From Sphingobacteriaceae bacterium (GTDB lineage: Bacteria > Bacteroidota > Bacteroidia > B-17B0 > Aurantibacillaceae), in the NCBI GenBank assembly GCA_016715905.1, contig JADJXI010000005.1:248001-312000 (forward strand): a DNA stretch of 64,000 nt. Reading direction: 5' to 3'. Made by a program: the position numbers and the translations under genes. The notes under the pieces are model-generated. The model ran no database searches. It worked only from the letters and a program-made list of their open reading frames with translations, and was not told the origin of the DNA. This document shows positions 8,216 to 17,122 of this stretch, in pieces. Each line of letters opens with the position of its first letter. Position 1 is the stretch's first letter.

Positions 8216-10762
8216 TTAAAATGAGAAGTTAACAATAACCATATAGGTAATACCGGTCATATAATAATATTTATTTGGAAATTGATCTAATATGGTGGTA
8301 TCCCAACGCAATTGTTCGTAGCCACCGGTGATGATATTTTTGTTATTTAATAAGTTATTTATACTGCCATTAAAGCGCAAATAATATTTTTTGCTGATAC
8401 GGAAAGATTTTCCGGCATTTAAATTTACCGTATAATAGCTTGGTAATTGTTCTTGTCCGATAACTAAATCGGCTTGTTCTAACTCATTGGTTTGAAATTT
8501 TCCGCCGGATTCAGCTGTTCTTTTGTCGGGATTTGGTTCAATATATATCTCATCAATAAAATTAAAATTAATACCGGCGAACCAGAATTTTTTACCGTTG
8601 TAACTGTAACCAACCCCGGTAACCATTTGCGGAGCACCGCCAATTTTATAATTTTTTAAGTAAGTTGTGCGTTCTTTAAAAATTTCAGTGGCATTGTTAT
8701 CCTGCCAGGCTTGTAAAACGGGGCGACTATTGTATAAAAACTGTCCATAACCAAACGCTGCTTGTAATCGATGTGCGGTAAATAAAGTTTTTTCTACGCC
8801 AATTTCAATGCCCTGATGTTTTTGATCCACATCCGTCATAATTAAATTTACGTTGTTGTTATAACTATCGTGCCAATACGTTCTTACCCAGGTTTGATTA
8901 TTGATGGATGTGGAATAAGCAGTAAATCTGAATTTAAAGTTTGGATATTTAATAAGGTAATTAAAATCAGAACTTATAACTTCTTCTTGTGTAATACCTT
9001 TAACCAAATCATTTCTTACTCTTGGTGAAATAAAAATATTAGCAGCTTCAGGGGCACGTGTTAGGAAGGAAGCATTAACCGTTAAAAAGTGACGGCCGCT
9101 TACTTTATAAGTTAAACCTCCTTTTACGCCAACGTTGTTAAAATCCATCACATCACTTTTTCCTTTGCTGGTGGTTGGGAATTTTCCGTTGGCCATAAAA
9201 CCTTCCCTCCAAATTTGAGATTTAGTGAATGAGAAACCTAAATAGGCATCCACATTTTTCATGGTATATTCTCCCTGTGCCCAAATTTCTCCTTTATTTA
9301 TATTGGTGGAGTAATCATATCCGTATTTCTCACCTTGTCGAATTTTTCGGTTTGGATTATCAATATCATTTTGAATAACATTAGGGTCAACTCCCAAATT
9401 CTCCGCAAACTGATCAACATCCAACCAAAAACTGGCGCCCAACAAATCTTCAGCCGTTTTGTATCTTCTGTTTCTGTAAATATTTCCATTAGCGCCTACA
9501 CTTAAAAAAATATTTCCCATCCATTCATTATATACCACATTAAAACCGGCATTTTTTAATTTCTCTTCTCTATTCTCTAATATGTAGCGGGCTCTGGTTT
9601 CTGTAGTATTTATAACGCCGGGTTCAGAATATAAATTGGCTTTATTCAATGCAATTAAATTATCCCAGTTTATTTGCTGTATACCATCAATATTATTTTC
9701 CCATTTATAGGTTAAGGCATCACCGGTTGCATTATCGCCGGTTAAATAATAAAAACTTGGCAAATATCTATAGTATGTAGCTCTTGGATTTTGCGCATCG
9801 TTAAAGTTTAATCCTGTTAAACCGGATTTACCGAAATTATAAAATAAGGAAGTGGTCATGCGCGCTGTGCTCGATATTTTATTGATGTGTGACAACATGA
9901 GCATGGGTCGGTTTACTTTTTTAACAGAAGCATTGCGCACTTTTCCGTTTTGATATCCCCAGGAATCATTATAATAATTAGTTCCGGTTAAACGATAAGC
10001 TTCTAATTGCGCTGCGCTGGAACGTCCTTGCTCAATTGGCGCACCAAATCCGGTAAAGCTGATTAGGTGTTTATCGTTTATGTTTTTATCTACCGATAAA
10101 TAAAAAGCGCTTGCATTAAAATAGGTGCCCGGAATATAAACTTGATTTCCGTAACGGGAAGATGCACTGGCTGTAACAGCCCATCCATTTTGCATCATGC
10201 CGGTTGAGTGCGTGAGCATTACCCGATGCCCATATATTCTATTAGAATTGGCATAAGATACTCTGGTTCCCTTCCGAAATGAAGAAGCCTTGGACTCAAT
10301 ATTAATGTAGCCTCCTGCGCCTGAAAATCCTAATCGATTACTAAAATTTCCGAATCTGGTTTCTACATATCGAGTAACATCATTTAAGCCGCCCCAATTG
10401 CTCCATGAACTGAATCCGGTTTCTACATTGTTTACATTTACTCCGTTAATCATGACCTGTTGATTTTCGGCCATATATCCTCTGGTTCTGTAACGTGAAG
10501 CGCCAAACTGAAAACTGGCAAATTGTAAAAAAACATCTCTGCTCGAAGAAAGTAAAGACGATACATCCTGTTGTTCTAAATCAGCATCTACATCGCCACC
10601 TGAAGTGCTAAATATAGGTATGTTGAATTTTGTAGAATTGCTGTCATTTTGCAAGTCGTGGATATGCGTAGAGTCAATTCCGCTTTTTACAGGTTCTTCC
10701 TGTGCAATAGTAGTTATGGAAAATAACACCAAAACAGCTATTAATAATTTATGTGATTTCAT
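8216..10762 (-). CDS. TonB-dependent outer membrane receptor
   Basis: The 848-residue product has a signal peptide (MKSHKLLIAVLVLFSITTIAQ), a plug domain with QVMINGVNVNNVETG and the GGYINIESK segment, and a long beta-barrel ending in an aromatic residue (MVIVNFSF). These receptors use TonB energy to bring bound ligands across the outer membrane. The usual N-terminal carboxypeptidase-like repeat is absent. It is the first gene of a two-gene operon with the DUF5689 lipoprotein and diverges from a secreted endonuclease/phosphatase-family gene. This arrangement suggests uptake of phosphate, nucleotides or nucleic-acid fragments, but that is inference from context. Confidence 0.93.
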   Translation of the reverse strand: MKSHKLLIAVLVLFSITTIAQEEPVKSGIDSTHIHDLQNDSNSTKFNIPIFSTSGGDVDADLEQQDVSSLLSSSRDVFLQFASFQFGASRYRTRGYMAENQQVMINGVNVNNVETGFSSWSNWGGLNDVTRYVETRFGNFSNRLGFSGAGGYINIESKASSFRKGTRVSYANSNRIYGHRVMLTHSTGMMQNGWAVTASASSRYGNQVYIPGTYFNASAFYLSVDKNINDKHLISFTGFGAPIEQGRSSAAQLEAYRLTGTNYYNDSWGYQNGKVRNASVKKVNRPMLMLSHINKISSTARMTTSLFYNFGKSGLTGLNFNDAQNPRATYYRYLPSFYYLTGDNATGDALTYKWENNIDGIQQINWDNLIALNKANLYSEPGVINTTETRARYILENREEKLKNAGFNVVYNEWMGNIFLSVGANGNIYRNRRYKTAEDLLGASFWLDVDQFAENLGVDPNVIQNDIDNPNRKIRQGEKYGYDYSTNINKGEIWAQGEYTMKNVDAYLGFSFTKSQIWREGFMANGKFPTTSKGKSDVMDFNNVGVKGGLTYKVSGRHFLTVNASFLTRAPEAANIFISPRVRNDLVKGITQEEVISSDFNYLIKYPNFKFRFTAYSTSINNQTWVRTYWHDSYNNNVNLIMTDVDQKHQGIEIGVEKTLFTAHRLQAAFGYGQFLYNSRPVLQAWQDNNATEIFKERTTYLKNYKIGGAPQMVTGVGYSYNGKKFWFAGINFNFIDEIYIEPNPDKRTAESGGKFQTNELEQADLVIGQEQLPSYYTVNLNAGKSFRISKKYYLRFNGSINNLLNNKNIITGGYEQLRWDTTILDQFPNKYYYMTGITYMVIVNFSF

Positions 10763-10862
10763 TGTTGACTTTCAGTTTAATTAGCGAGCGGCTTCGGAAA
10801 AAATAATTGAGAACCAATTTATCTTTCTTCAAGGGTTTTCACTCCAAGGTCAATTTGCGAAT

Positions 10863-10870
10863 CAAATATA
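10863..10870 (-). promoter_or_regulatory. Candidate -7 element (TATATTTG) for the receptor operon
   Basis: On the minus strand this reads TATATTTG, a perfect match to the Bacteroidota sigma-ABfrA -7 consensus TAnnTTTG, about 100 bases upstream of the receptor start. No clear -33 TTTG is found at the expected spacing, so the call rests on one box. Confidence 0.4.
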
Positions 10871-10992
10871 GGACTTTAGGATACTGGGGTTGTTAACTAA
10901 ATATTAACAAAAAATAATATTATTACAATTTAAATTGATGTAGAATTTGCTTTGTATTGAACTCGAATTAAGCATGTGTATTTTTAATTTAT

Positions 10993-11000
10993 TACTTTTG
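10993..11000 (+). promoter_or_regulatory. Candidate -7 element (TACTTTTG) for the nuclease/phosphatase gene
   Basis: TACTTTTG matches TAnnTTTG and ends only five bases before the first ATG at 11006 (a second in-frame ATG is at 11012). If used, the mRNA would have almost no leader. No good -33 box is seen. Confidence 0.4.
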
Positions 11001-11005
11001 GCGTT

Positions 11006-12067
11006 ATGCAAATGAACAAATTAAGCTTAATTTTTTCTCTTTTACTTTTAATTGCTATTCCTACCGAAGCACAGAAATTAGATAAAAGTAAAAAGTACTA
11101 TATAGCCAATATTGGTTTTTGGAACGTGGAAAATTTATACGACACCTTAAATGACCAATGGAAAAATGATGAGGAATTTACTCCGGTTGGAACGAATGCG
11201 TGGAATGGAAAAAGATACTGGACTAAAATTGATCGCTTGGCAGAAGTGATTGCCATGATGGGAACCGATGCGTCGCCCGACGGATTAGCCATTTTAGGGT
11301 TGTGTGAAATTGAAAATAAAAGCGTAGTTGAAGATTTAGTAAAATCAAAAAGAATAGCATCCCGCAATTATCAGATCGTTCATATTGAAGGACCGGATGC
11401 TCGGGGTGTTGATCCTTCTTTTATTTATAATCCTAATTATTTTAAAGTAATCAAAGCTGTATCGTATCATGTTAAAGTGGTTACAGATACAGCCCATAAA
11501 ACCAGAGATATATTAGTGGTTAGTGGTTCTTTTGTTGGGGAGCCTCTAACTGTTTTAGTAAATCACTGGCCATCCAGAAGAGGAGGGGAACAGGGTAGTC
11601 GACCAAACAGAAACGAGGCCGCTCGAGTGTCGAGGCATATTGCGGATAGCATTACAGCTTTGAATCCAAAAAACAAAGTAATTATTATGGGTGATTTAAA
11701 CGATGATCCAAATAATATGAGTGTGAAAGAAGTGGTAAAAACATATGGTGATTTAAAAAAGCGAGATTCCAATAAATATTTTAATCCGATGGAAACTCCA
11801 TTTAAAGAAGGAATAGGAAGTTTGGCTTGGGGAGATAGTTGGAATTTATTTGATCAAACTTTATTGAGTGACGCTTGGGTTTCTGGTAATTATGAATCTT
11901 GGCAATATTACAAAGTGAGAATATTTAATAAATCATTTTTAAAGAGCGATTACGGAAATTTTAAAGGATATCCGAACAGAACGTACGCGGGTGGATCGTA
12001 TATCGGCGGATACAGTGATCACTTTCCGGTTTACATCACTATTGCAAAGGAAAATACGGGGAAATAA
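11006..12067 (+). CDS. Secreted endonuclease/exonuclease/phosphatase family protein
   Basis: An N-terminal signal peptide (about residues 1-22, ending PTEAQ) is followed by the full DNase I-like fold. The motifs in order are GFWNVENLYD, LGLCEIEN (metal-binding Glu), NHWPSRRGGE (catalytic His), GDLNDDP and the terminal SDHFPV. These give a metal-dependent phosphoesterase of the nuclease, sphingomyelinase or inositol phosphatase type, here exported to the periplasm or outside. The substrate cannot be read from sequence. Its divergent pairing with a TonB-dependent receptor and DUF5689 lipoprotein suggests scavenging of phosphate or nucleotides. The stop codon directly abuts the stop of the convergent amidohydrolase gene. 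Confidence 0.9.
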   Translation: MQMNKLSLIFSLLLLIAIPTEAQKLDKSKKYYIANIGFWNVENLYDTLNDQWKNDEEFTPVGTNAWNGKRYWTKIDRLAEVIAMMGTDASPDGLAILGLCEIENKSVVEDLVKSKRIASRNYQIVHIEGPDARGVDPSFIYNPNYFKVIKAVSYHVKVVTDTAHKTRDILVVSGSFVGEPLTVLVNHWPSRRGGEQGSRPNRNEAARVSRHIADSITALNPKNKVIIMGDLNDDPNNMSVKEVVKTYGDLKKRDSNKYFNPMETPFKEGIGSLAWGDSWNLFDQTLLSDAWVSGNYESWQYYKVRIFNKSFLKSDYGNFKGYPNRTYAGGSYIGGYSDHFPVYITIAKENTGK

Positions 12068-13273
12068 TTATTTATTCATTTCCTGGAAAGCCAGATTAGC
12101 GAGTAATCCTGTTCCACATTCCAAAGCACTTTCATCTATATCAAAGGTGGCGGTGTGTACGCCTGAATTAATTCCTTTTTTTTGATTTCCGGTTCCTAAG
12201 CGGAAAAAACAGCTGGAAACTTTTTGGGTGATAAAAGCAAAATCTTCGGCAGTCATTCTTAAGGGAAGTTCTTCTACATTATTTTTACCTAAATAATCAA
12301 TGGCGTTAGTCATGCAATCTTCTGTGAAATTTTCATCATTCACCAAAAAGGGATAACCTTTTTCAATTTTTATTTCTGAAGTAATGCCGTATAATTCTGA
12401 TTTATCCTGCACTATTTTTTTTAATCGGTTGTGTATTTCATTTCTCCACTCTTCATTCATGGTTCGCATGGTGCCGGCAATTTTCACTTCATTAGGAATA
12501 ATATTGGTTGCTCCTTGTCCTTCAATTTTTCCGAAAGCCACTACGGTTGGAATATTTTCACCGGGAGTTCCTTTTAGGCTGTGTGCGTGCATAAACGCAA
12601 TATTAATTTCCAGTAAAAGTTCGGAAGCGATTAATAAAGGATTTACATATTCATTGACCATGGCCGCATGTCCGCCTTTTCCGTTTACGGTAATGTAAAG
12701 TTCATCGGTTGAGGCCATATACATTCCTTTTCTGAATCCAACTTTTCCGGCTTCCATACTTGGATAAACATGCAAGGCAATGGCCTTATCTACTTTTGGA
12801 TTTTCTAAAAGACCTTCTTCAATCATTAACTTTGCCCCACCGGGCAATACTTCTTCTCCGGGTTGAAAAACTATTTTTATTGTACCCTCAAATTCATCTT
12901 TTAATTGATTTAAAATTATAGCGGCACCCAAAACACAACTGCTATGTACATCGTGTCCGCAAGCATGCATCACTCCGTCAATTGTAGAACAATAACTTAC
13001 TTTATTTTTTTCCTGAATAGGAAGTGCATCCATGTCTCCTCGAAGCAATATGGTTTTTTTATCCGGATTTTTCCCTTTTATTATTGCTATGATTCCGGTT
13101 TTAACATGTCCGGTAGTAAAAGGAATGCCGGCTTCTGTTAAATGTTTTTGAATAAATTCAGAAGTTTTAAATTCTTGAAAAGAAAGTTCGGGGTGGGCAT
13201 GTATATGTCTGCGTATCTCCAGAATTTTCGGAAATAAAGATTTAGCTAATTCTTTTATTTTGTTTTTACTCAT
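12068..13273 (-). CDS. M20 family metallopeptidase/amidohydrolase (N-acyl-amino-acid hydrolase type)
   Basis: The product is 401 residues long, normal for the family. Metal-site motifs are visible: ACGHDVHSSCVLGAA (His-x-Asp region near residue 105), QPGEEVLPGG (catalytic Glu pair), ALHVYP, and a late metal-ligand region TAEDFAFI. A central dimerisation domain contains GKGGHAAM. It resembles hippurate hydrolase and aminoacylase enzymes that remove acyl groups from amino acids in the cytoplasm. The exact substrate is not determinable. It is the last gene of a three-gene operon: its ATG overlaps the TSUP stop by one base (TAATG), implying translational coupling. Confidence 0.9.
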   Translation of the reverse strand: MSKNKIKELAKSLFPKILEIRRHIHAHPELSFQEFKTSEFIQKHLTEAGIPFTTGHVKTGIIAIIKGKNPDKKTILLRGDMDALPIQEKNKVSYCSTIDGVMHACGHDVHSSCVLGAAIILNQLKDEFEGTIKIVFQPGEEVLPGGAKLMIEEGLLENPKVDKAIALHVYPSMEAGKVGFRKGMYMASTDELYITVNGKGGHAAMVNEYVNPLLIASELLLEINIAFMHAHSLKGTPGENIPTVVAFGKIEGQGATNIIPNEVKIAGTMRTMNEEWRNEIHNRLKKIVQDKSELYGITSEIKIEKGYPFLVNDENFTEDCMTNAIDYLGKNNVEELPLRMTAEDFAFITQKVSSCFFRLGTGNQKKGINSGVHTATFDIDESALECGTGLLANLAFQEMNK

Positions 13274-13635
13274 TATTTATTCATCAACATTTTTATACCA
13301 ACTACCACCAACATGGCTCCGAAAATTTGTTTTACGATTTTGGTGTCAATACCAATTACCAATTTACTTCCTAAATAACTGCCCAATACAAAGGTTAAGC
13401 CAATAATAAGGGCATTTTTATAATCCACATAACCGCCTTTGTAATAATTATAAACGCCTAAAATGCCAATGGGAAATAAAAACATGAACAAGGTTGTGCC
13501 TTGTGCCATCTTCTGATCCATATTTAAAAAGTAAACCAATACCGGCACGATAATGATTCCCCCGCCTATGCCAACTAAGCCACTAAAAAAACCGGCAATT
13601 AATCCAACGATAAGAAGTATTACGAGTTCATTCAT
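13273..13635 (-). CDS. TSUP (TauE/SafE, DUF81) family permease
   Basis: The product has 120 residues with about four transmembrane segments and the family hallmarks GLIAGFFSGLVGIGGGIIIVPVL at the N-terminus and GSYLGSKLVIGID later. It corresponds to one TauE/SafE repeat and would need to dimerise to match the usual ~250-residue two-repeat form. Single-repeat versions are known. The family exports sulfite, sulfoacetate or related organosulfur anions across the inner membrane. It overlaps both neighbours by one base (TAATG on each side), so the three genes are translationally coupled. Confidence 0.85.
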   Translation of the reverse strand: MNELVILLIVGLIAGFFSGLVGIGGGIIIVPVLVYFLNMDQKMAQGTTLFMFLFPIGILGVYNYYKGGYVDYKNALIIGLTFVLGSYLGSKLVIGIDTKIVKQIFGAMLVVVGIKMLMNK

Positions 13636-16600
13636 TAGAAATCGGTGGCCAGTGAAAAATTAACTATTCTTTTTTGAACCTGAAAGGCATCAACTCCCCA
13701 TCCAAAATCTAAACGACAGAAATAACCTAATAATCTTGATCGAATACCAAATCCATAACCGCCTACTAATGGATTCTTTGGATCCACTACCGTAATTATA
13801 ACGCCCGTACCTTCCTGGTAATACGATTTTACATTTCGTACATTGTCATCACTTAGTGGATTAGTGCCGTACCAGGCCATTCCTAAATCTCCAAAAAGAC
13901 AAACCTGAAAATTGTTTAAGAAATCAGATCTTAGATTTCTATTAGTGAAATATCGAATGATAGGTATTCTTAATTCAGAGTTGTAAACTAAGAAGTTATT
14001 TCCATTACGGATGTTTTGATTAAATCCACGCATATTTGTGGCTAAAGTTTGAAATCCGTATTGCTCAGGCTTCACAATATTAATGTTGTTATTGAAATTT
14101 GGATTCAACCAATTATCTACTCCGCCTAAATAAAATATTAAACGATCGGTTCCTAAGGAGTTACCTCCGGCAAATCGGTTACAGAATGTGATTTGGCGGT
14201 GTACTTTTTGATAATGCCTGATATCAAATCCGGAAGTAAATAAATTTCTTCGGGTGGTGTCATAAAACCCCCAATATTCGGTCCATACTTTTAAACGCCA
14301 GCCGTTAAAAATATTCAACATCACTTTTCGGGTGTTATCAAAAATATATTCTAAACGCACACCGGCCATATTCTGAAAAACAGGTTTAACGGGCAAAGTT
14401 AAATCACCGTTGGATAAAAAGTTTGCCTTATCGTTTCTATACATGATAGAAAGTCGCGTGGCTGAAACGGGATTAAAAGGGTATTTAACCGAATATTTTA
14501 CAATATGGGTATTAATTTTAGCAAAAATATTTTCTGCAAAATCAGTAAGCACCGGAACTCTGGCAAAGGTTTGACGGTCTACTAATATTTGATGGTCGAA
14601 TAATTTTTTTCTTTGTTCCCAGCTTAGCATAAACTCGTTATCCAGGGATGGGTTTATTCTGAATCCGCCTGTGATTCGCTGGTCTTCAAATAAATCACTG
14701 ATACCAATTTTAGTCAGAAAGTTAAAGCCCGGATTTAAATAAACGGGAGAACCCCCTCCGGCAAAAAACTGATAATTATTTGCAAGAAAGGAATTATCGA
14801 ATTGGGTAACTACATAATCACTGTAAAATGACGTATAATAGTTTTTTTGAATGGGAAATCGGAATGCATTGCTGCCGTGCTTTTTTCTTAACGAATCGGC
14901 ATTTGATATATTATCTGAACCGTTATTCTCATTTTTATTTTTAGCATTCGGGGCATTTTCTCCTGCAAAAGTGTAATTGTCAAAATCTATTCCATTGTTA
15001 TTTTTACCGGTTTCATTTTTTTCCGGAGTCCGCACTTCTGAAGGTTTTAATTCAATGTAATCCTGAGGGTCCATGATAATAGGCCGCGGAGCGTATTTGT
15101 ACCAGGTATTTACGGGTTCTTTTTGATTAACTGCGGTGAGTTCGGGTAGTGTACTCAGAAGAAGCATGTCTTTTCCTTTGGAAGTTATAGCCTCAGTTAC
15201 ATGAGTTCCTTTGGTGTTGATTTGCTGATCTAAAATGTTTCTGTCGAAATTAGTAACCGGCTTTGAATTGAAAAAATAACGATAGTGTTCTGTGGTGTCT
15301 ACATAAGCTATACTGCTGTCAAATTCAGCAATGTATCGGTTATATATTCCGTTTTTATCACCTAAATAAGTAACCGAGTTGTTCTTGTAAATTTGTGCTT
15401 TGGTTTCATTGGTCTCAGGGGTATTGGTTACTCTCACTAATACTTTGGAAGTGAAAGGATATTTAGCCATAAACAAATCTTTGTTTCTTTTTATTTTGAC
15501 AAAATAATTAGCGTCGTCTTTTGCATTTATAGTGTCGTTTTGTCTGTTACTTTCAAAAACCAAATATTTATTTCCCTTTACAAAAACCGGATGATTATCA
15601 TCCCAAATATCATTGGTTAGTTGTTCAATTCCGCTGCTGTTTAATGAAAATACAAAAATATCAGATTGTCCTTTCCCTTTTTTAATTCCGCTTAATGCTA
15701 ATTTTTTCCCATCGGGGCTAAAAGAAAAACTGTTTATTTTTTCAAAGCCGGGTAAGTTTCTTTTTACTACTTCTTTTGTTTCTGTATCATAAGTGTGCAA
15801 AATGAGTTGATTTCTTCTTTCATACACCATGGCTACAATTTTGTTGTTGGGGTGCCATTCCAACAAGGGGTAATTGTAATCGTCCAACTGTTCAACTTTT
15901 GGACCGTATTTTAAAATACGTTTTTGCTTTTTACCTTCAACATCTTTTAAGTACACTCGAAGTTGATTAAGTTCATTGGTTGCATAAACTATTTGAGTGG
16001 CATCACCATTTACTCTGGGTTGGTAATAATGTTTGCTTTCTTTATATTTTTTAATGATGCTGTTGTTTCTGATCGGAGATCTTCGGGTAGAATCTTTAAA
16101 CATAAATAGATGTCTGTTTTGCGCATCAATTAAATCATATACCAAATTGCTTTGTGAAGTACCCAATACCCAGGTAAAACCATGATCGGGGGAACGATAA
16201 ATTTTGGTCATGTATAACAGAGAAGGTATTTGTGATTCTCCGTAAGTATCCACAATGAAATACCAAAGCGCGTGTCCTGCATTGGCCGCTTGCTTACCGG
16301 TTAATTTATTAAAATTGCTGAAATGATTATTTTTAAGTGCGTCATAAAGTAAGTTATCACTATAAGAAGTCCATCCTTCTGATAACCACTTTACGAGTCC
16401 GGCGGTGAACCATTCGGGTAAATTGAGTAGGGTAGAATTTCGGATCATATCGCGCGTATTTCCTGAATAAAGCACCTGGTTTACCATCAATTCGGCTAAT
16501 GCGGCACAAACTTGTCTGTCTAAATCAGACTGCGAACCGTTATAAAATACGCTAACTTTATCGCCAATTATTCGGGTAACGCCACCGGTGTTACTTTGCT

Positions 16601-16928
16601 CTTCGCTGCTCAATCCTAAATTACTTTGTTTAAAATCCTCTTGATTATTATAAACGATGATATTTATTTTATCATCAACTTGATGATCCAGACGTTTCTC
16701 TAAAATAGGAATTTGTCGGTTTGCGGATACGGAAACATATTTCGCAATTTCATTCCCTCCCTGGTAAAAATACACACGGTATCTTTCAAAGTCGTAATAC
16801 GTCCAAACAAATTTTTGAAGCTGAATTCTGTTTTTGCCAAAATCCATTTGATGGCCGTAATTAAACTGAGCATTTAAAATAAGTTTAAACCCCAATAATA
16901 ATATAAGTAATAGGCTCTTCCTGCTCAT
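13635..16928 (-). CDS. Large outer-membrane protein: peptidase-MA-like region, TolB-like propeller, C-terminal beta-barrel
   Basis: The 1097-residue product starts with a signal peptide (MSRKSLLLILLLGFKLILNAQ). Residues about 25-270 resemble the peptidase_MA/basic-secretory type domain (LPEWFTAGLVKWLSEG..., AGHALWYFIVDTYG), but I see no HExxH zinc motif. About 290-540 is a WD40/PD40 propeller (SFSPDGKKLALSGI, NHPVFVKGNKYLVFESN). After a low-complexity Asn/Lys linker, about 690-1097 is a beta-barrel of Omp85/surface-antigen type, with GYGFGIRSRLLGYFCRLDFGWGVD and a C-terminal Phe. It is probably an outer-membrane protein with periplasmic sensing or binding domains. The function is unknown. First gene of the coupled operon with TSUP and M20. 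Confidence 0.8.
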   Translation of the reverse strand: MSRKSLLLILLLGFKLILNAQFNYGHQMDFGKNRIQLQKFVWTYYDFERYRVYFYQGGNEIAKYVSVSANRQIPILEKRLDHQVDDKINIIVYNNQEDFKQSNLGLSSEEQSNTGGVTRIIGDKVSVFYNGSQSDLDRQVCAALAELMVNQVLYSGNTRDMIRNSTLLNLPEWFTAGLVKWLSEGWTSYSDNLLYDALKNNHFSNFNKLTGKQAANAGHALWYFIVDTYGESQIPSLLYMTKIYRSPDHGFTWVLGTSQSNLVYDLIDAQNRHLFMFKDSTRRSPIRNNSIIKKYKESKHYYQPRVNGDATQIVYATNELNQLRVYLKDVEGKKQKRILKYGPKVEQLDDYNYPLLEWHPNNKIVAMVYERRNQLILHTYDTETKEVVKRNLPGFEKINSFSFSPDGKKLALSGIKKGKGQSDIFVFSLNSSGIEQLTNDIWDDNHPVFVKGNKYLVFESNRQNDTINAKDDANYFVKIKRNKDLFMAKYPFTSKVLVRVTNTPETNETKAQIYKNNSVTYLGDKNGIYNRYIAEFDSSIAYVDTTEHYRYFFNSKPVTNFDRNILDQQINTKGTHVTEAITSKGKDMLLLSTLPELTAVNQKEPVNTWYKYAPRPIIMDPQDYIELKPSEVRTPEKNETGKNNNGIDFDNYTFAGENAPNAKNKNENNGSDNISNADSLRKKHGSNAFRFPIQKNYYTSFYSDYVVTQFDNSFLANNYQFFAGGGSPVYLNPGFNFLTKIGISDLFEDQRITGGFRINPSLDNEFMLSWEQRKKLFDHQILVDRQTFARVPVLTDFAENIFAKINTHIVKYSVKYPFNPVSATRLSIMYRNDKANFLSNGDLTLPVKPVFQNMAGVRLEYIFDNTRKVMLNIFNGWRLKVWTEYWGFYDTTRRNLFTSGFDIRHYQKVHRQITFCNRFAGGNSLGTDRLIFYLGGVDNWLNPNFNNNINIVKPEQYGFQTLATNMRGFNQNIRNGNNFLVYNSELRIPIIRYFTNRNLRSDFLNNFQVCLFGDLGMAWYGTNPLSDDNVRNVKSYYQEGTGVIITVVDPKNPLVGGYGFGIRSRLLGYFCRLDFGWGVDAFQVQKRIVNFSLATDF

Positions 16929-16959
16929 AATTTGCGACTTTTAAAGGTAGTGAATTTTA

Positions 16960-16996
16960 ACGCTTAAATGGCTAAAATTTGTGATTTTTTAAGCGT
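16960..16996. repeat. Inverted repeat between the DUF2130 and propeller/barrel genes
   Basis: ACGCTTAAA (16960-16968) pairs with TTTAAGCGT (16988-16996), nine perfect base pairs around a 19-nt loop. It lies just upstream of the propeller/barrel start, about 130 bases after the DUF2130 stop. It could be a weak terminator or an operator. No strong T-run follows on the minus strand. Confidence 0.35.
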
Positions 16997-17070
16997 GTTC
17001 TAGGTGCTAAAACGTTTATGAATACCCCAATATAAACACAGAAACCAATAAAGATTTAATCTTGAATAGC

Positions 17071-17080
17071 TGAGCGCTCA
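17071..17080. promoter_or_regulatory. Perfect 10-bp palindrome TGAGCGCTCA
   Basis: TGAGCGCTCA is a perfect palindrome in the 194-bp gap between DUF2130 and the propeller/barrel gene, and the flanking AGC/AGCT extends the symmetry imperfectly. It could be a regulator-binding site. No regulator gene is nearby, and one short palindrome may be chance. Confidence 0.2.
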
Positions 17081-17122
17081 AGCTAAAGGCAAAAAACAAA
17101 GGATAATTGAGCAATTGTACTC

